Source of the DNA: Candidatus Thalassarchaeaceae archaeon
GTDB taxonomy: Archaea; Thermoplasmatota; Poseidoniia; Poseidoniales; Thalassarchaeaceae
Direction of reading: 5' to 3'
Assembly (NCBI GenBank): GCA_030754395.1
Contig: JASMAJ010000027.1
Location: forward strand, 1-8,638
DNA: 8,638 nt
Position 1 is the stretch's first letter. Every line of letters starts with the position of its first letter. Shown piece after piece: positions 6,851 to 8,638 of the stretch. The notes beneath the pieces were generated by a model, which saw only the letters and a program-made list of their open reading frames with translations, did no database searches and was not told the origin of the DNA. The translations under genes and the position numbers were made by a program.

Positions 6851-8095
6851 ATGGCAATGGAGAGCGTACCCCCAAATCAGACATTGCACTTACCTAAATT
6901 ACGCAGGCGTTGGCAAATTCTTACTTTACAGACTATTGCAACAGCCGCGTTGATTTTACTACTACTTCGGATGTCAGAAATATATGGCCCATGTGATGAA
7001 GATTTCCTTGACTCGGGTGGAGACTGGTGTCCCTCTTACGAACACACTAGAGGCCTGAATTGGGTAGACCAATCTTTTGATGATAATATCAATGACGATA
7101 ATGATGGTCTGATATTACCACGAATAATTACGGGTATTGATTCCGAAGCAGGAGAAATCTCAAGTCTGATAATTCCTTTAGTTTTGTGTTTCATTATTAC
7201 TGGCCTTTGGATTTTCTATCAATCTCGCAATGAGAAATTTAAGACTTTGACATATCGTATAATTGCAGGAGCAGTCATTGCTTGGTCTCTGTTGCCATTT
7301 ATTTTTTCTTGGGTATCAGCAATGTTAGATTTTGGGGTTCATTATCCATTTGGAAATTCTTACTCATCCATGAATCACCTTGATTTATTGTTTCAACCAA
7401 TCCAGTTAGGAATTGAGTTATTTTTCCTAGGCGTAGTTTTCGCTCCTATACTTACAGGATTAATTGGAATCTGGTCATTATCTCGTCGTTCTCTGGTTTG
7501 GGCGGTTGGATTCTATTTGATGGTTATAGGAATTCATGCATTGTTGACCTTTGAGGGAATTACTGACGCGGTCTCAAACATAGGTCTTCGCCCACTCCCT
7601 GCCCAGATTGGCGAAGCAACACTTTATGGCAATCTAATTTCTCCCCTCGCTCTTGAATTATTAGAAATTGCAATCCTTTTACTGATTTTCCATGAATGTG
7701 GTAACGCAGTAATTGGTCATTTACAATATGCAGTAATGTTACCTGATGCTTCTAAGTCAGATCCAGAATATGTCCGACAGTTCTCAAATATAATCAATAG
7801 TCATTTACTTCATACTATATCGATTATTGCTGCAGTTACTGTGACAACTGCTTTAGCTCTTGAATTTGATAGTTTTATGTTAAACATCGTACAGTTAATG
7901 GAAGGCTCTCAATGGAGTGGCCAGGTTTCAGAGTCATTAGAATTACAACTTACCTATGGTAAGGTGATTTCTGCTGGGCTGTTCCTTCTTACTGTTGCTG
8001 GAATGCGTTATGTTGTTCCATGGCAGAGAGTAAGCGGATTAATTGAGGCCGGAATATCGCGTCTTCGACGTTCCGTTACTGAAGATTATAATTAG
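6851..8095 (+). CDS. Polytopic membrane protein of unknown function (about 8 helices)
   Basis: I do not recognise this 414-residue protein. It has a short basic N-terminus (KLRRR, 16-20) and about eight hydrophobic segments at roughly 23-40, 104-123, 137-157, 184-208, 215-233, 265-285, 325-342 and 375-394. A basic C-terminal tail follows. The loop between helices 1 and 2 (about 41-103) is long, hydrophilic and acidic. With the basic N-terminus inside, it should face outside. It carries two cysteines (48 and 60), a possible disulfide, and an N-D-D-N-D-G stretch at 81-86 that resembles a calcium loop. The gene starts 14 bases after the DUF58 stop and is probably co-translated with it, so a membrane subunit of a DUF4350/DUF58 complex is the simplest idea. 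No catalytic or transporter motif was found. Its stop overlaps the stop of the opposite gene. Confidence 0.85.
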   Translation: MAMESVPPNQTLHLPKLRRRWQILTLQTIATAALILLLLRMSEIYGPCDEDFLDSGGDWCPSYEHTRGLNWVDQSFDDNINDDNDGLILPRIITGIDSEAGEISSLIIPLVLCFIITGLWIFYQSRNEKFKTLTYRIIAGAVIAWSLLPFIFSWVSAMLDFGVHYPFGNSYSSMNHLDLLFQPIQLGIELFFLGVVFAPILTGLIGIWSLSRRSLVWAVGFYLMVIGIHALLTFEGITDAVSNIGLRPLPAQIGEATLYGNLISPLALELLEIAILLLIFHECGNAVIGHLQYAVMLPDASKSDPEYVRQFSNIINSHLLHTISIIAAVTVTTALALEFDSFMLNIVQLMEGSQWSGQVSESLELQLTYGKVISAGLFLLTVAGMRYVVPWQRVSGLIEAGISRLRRSVTEDYN

Positions 8096-8370
8096 CGAAT
8101 TCCACGCAATTTTTCGATAAGAATCAGAGTTTTTTCTGCAACAAGAACCGCAGCTAAGAAAAGTCCGATTAGCGATATTGGTATTGCGACTACACCAATC
8201 TCAGGTTCAAGCCAATTCAAAACTTCATCACTGATTTCATATGCGATAATTAGGAATCCGATTAGTACAAATCTGTCCAACCAAGGTGAGGTTCTTTTTC
8301 CTGGGTTTTCTTCCCTTCCCGGCAGGGGGCGTACCTCACTCATATTGTGTTTGAATTGAATATCCCCCAT
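8092..8370 (-). CDS. Small two-helix membrane protein, hypothetical
   Basis: The 92-residue product is not a recognised family. The N-terminal 30 residues are polar and basic (GREENPGKRTSPW). Two hydrophobic helices follow at about 34-48 and 58-80, joined by an acidic stretch (EISDEVLNWLEPE). The tail is amphipathic and basic (EKTLILIEKLRGIR). The ATG at 8370 was chosen because GGTGGA lies three bases upstream. A TTG at 8373 is directly adjacent, and an ATG at 8343 is a shorter alternative. It is convergent with the polytopic membrane gene, sharing four bases of overlapping stop codons, and divergent from the ncsA-like gene across about 60 bases. Codon pattern and well-formed helices support a real gene, but the product is short. 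Confidence 0.65.
   Translation of the reverse strand: MGDIQFKHNMSEVRPLPGREENPGKRTSPWLDRFVLIGFLIIAYEISDEVLNWLEPEIGVVAIPISLIGLFLAAVLVAEKTLILIEKLRGIR
8110..8135 (+). terminator. Possible oligo-T transcription terminator of the plus-strand operon
   Basis: Two T-runs (five Ts at 8110-8114, six at 8130-8135) lie 15-40 bases after the last plus-strand stop. Archaeal RNA polymerase often terminates at such runs without a hairpin. They also encode lysine codons of the opposite gene, so they may be coincidental. Confidence 0.3.
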
Positions 8371-8433
8371 CAATCCACCGATTCAAACAAACAATAGCCA
8401 TACAGTTGGTTTCAAGCCTCAGTGGTCAGCCCA
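8371..8433. promoter_or_regulatory. Short divergent intergenic region
   Basis: About 60 bases separate the starts of the small membrane protein (minus) and the ncsA-like gene (plus), so promoters for both must lie here or overlap the genes. It holds an AT-rich stretch (ATTCAAACAAACAATAG) but no convincing TATA box on either strand. Confidence 0.35.
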
Positions 8434-8638
8434 ATGGATATGGCCGCCGCCCTGTCTGTTGAGCAGTGTAGTCGTTGCAGTCGGCCTGCAATCATACATC
8501 AGCAGTATAGTGGTCAACATTTCTGTGGTAGAGATTTAGCTCATTCTATCCGTAAACGTGTATCAAAAGATCTCAGAACACAATTGATTCTTCCTAAAGA
8601 TGCCCGACATGAAGATGGTAGTCCCTTCCGAATCCTTG
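8434..8638 (+). CDS. ncsA: N-terminus of NcsA/Ctu1-type tRNA 2-thiolation ATPase (TIGR00269-like), truncated at window edge
   Basis: The 68 visible residues match the start of the archaeal/eukaryotic NcsA-Ctu1-TtuA group. These cytosolic enzymes adenylate and thiolate uridine in tRNA (U34 for NcsA/Ctu1, U54 for TtuA) with sulfur from ubiquitin-like carriers. The N-terminal zinc-finger pattern is clear: CSRC at 12-15, then PAIIHQQYSGQHFC with Cys31, followed by a basic helix (RKRVSKDL) and the lead-in to the ATPase domain. The PP-loop motif lies beyond the window. The fourth zinc ligand, normally His three residues after the third Cys, is Asp34 here. The ATG at 8434 was chosen; an in-frame GTG at 8422 and an ATG at 8440 are alternatives, and no strong ribosome binding site decides. 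NcsA versus TtuA cannot be settled from this fragment. Confidence 0.78.
   Translation, partial: MDMAAALSVEQCSRCSRPAIIHQQYSGQHFCGRDLAHSIRKRVSKDLRTQLILPKDARHEDGSPFRIL

Noticed and set aside
1..8638. tRNA genes, CRISPR arrays, insertion sequences or attachment sites
   Set aside because: No cloverleaf-like sequence, regularly spaced repeat, transposase motif or terminal inverted repeat was seen on reading both strands by eye.

Overview
The window looks like a chromosomal segment of an archaeon. The evidence is a VAT-type Cdc48 with tandem AAA+ modules, a stand-alone PRC-barrel protein, the N-terminus of an archaeal/eukaryotic-type NcsA/Ctu1 tRNA thiolase, GGAGG/GGTGG-like ribosome binding sites, and acidic secreted domains. 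The best guess is a euryarchaeon of the Thermoplasmatota, possibly a marine Poseidoniia (MGII/MGIII) lineage. That placement is inferred from gene content and style and was not tested by a search.

Layout. From the left edge to 1231 (minus strand) lies an aldehyde dehydrogenase with its last roughly 80-100 residues cut off by the window edge. A 142-base divergent spacer separates it from a five-gene plus-strand series: Cdc48 AAA+ unfoldase (1374-3599), an 80-residue PRC-barrel protein (3609-3851), a DUF4350-like membrane protein with a large extracytoplasmic domain (3940-5583), a DUF58 protein (5583-6836), and a polytopic membrane protein of unknown function (6851-8095). The last three genes are packed as an operon (1-base overlap, then a 14-base gap). 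An 88-base gap containing a perfect short hairpin separates them from the cdc48-PRC pair. A small two-helix membrane protein (minus strand, 8092-8370) converges on the series with overlapping stop codons. A divergently transcribed ncsA-like gene begins at 8434 and runs off the right edge.

How the genes may work together. DUF58 and DUF4350 proteins are commonly encoded together with a MoxR-type AAA+ ATPase, forming membrane-anchored assemblies of unknown function. No MoxR gene is visible here. The only AAA+ ATPase next to the DUF4350/DUF58/polytopic cluster is Cdc48, which has two intact ATPase modules and aromatic pore loops. The most interesting hypothesis is therefore a membrane complex (DUF4350 + DUF58 + polytopic subunit) linked to Cdc48 and a PRC-barrel adaptor. 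This is inference from gene order only. Two of the membrane proteins carry extracytoplasmic acidic loops that resemble calcium-binding loops, and the DUF58 domain lacks a proper metal-ion (MIDAS) motif.

No RNA genes, CRISPR arrays, insertion sequences or attachment sites were seen. No stretch longer than 300 bases lacks a gene.
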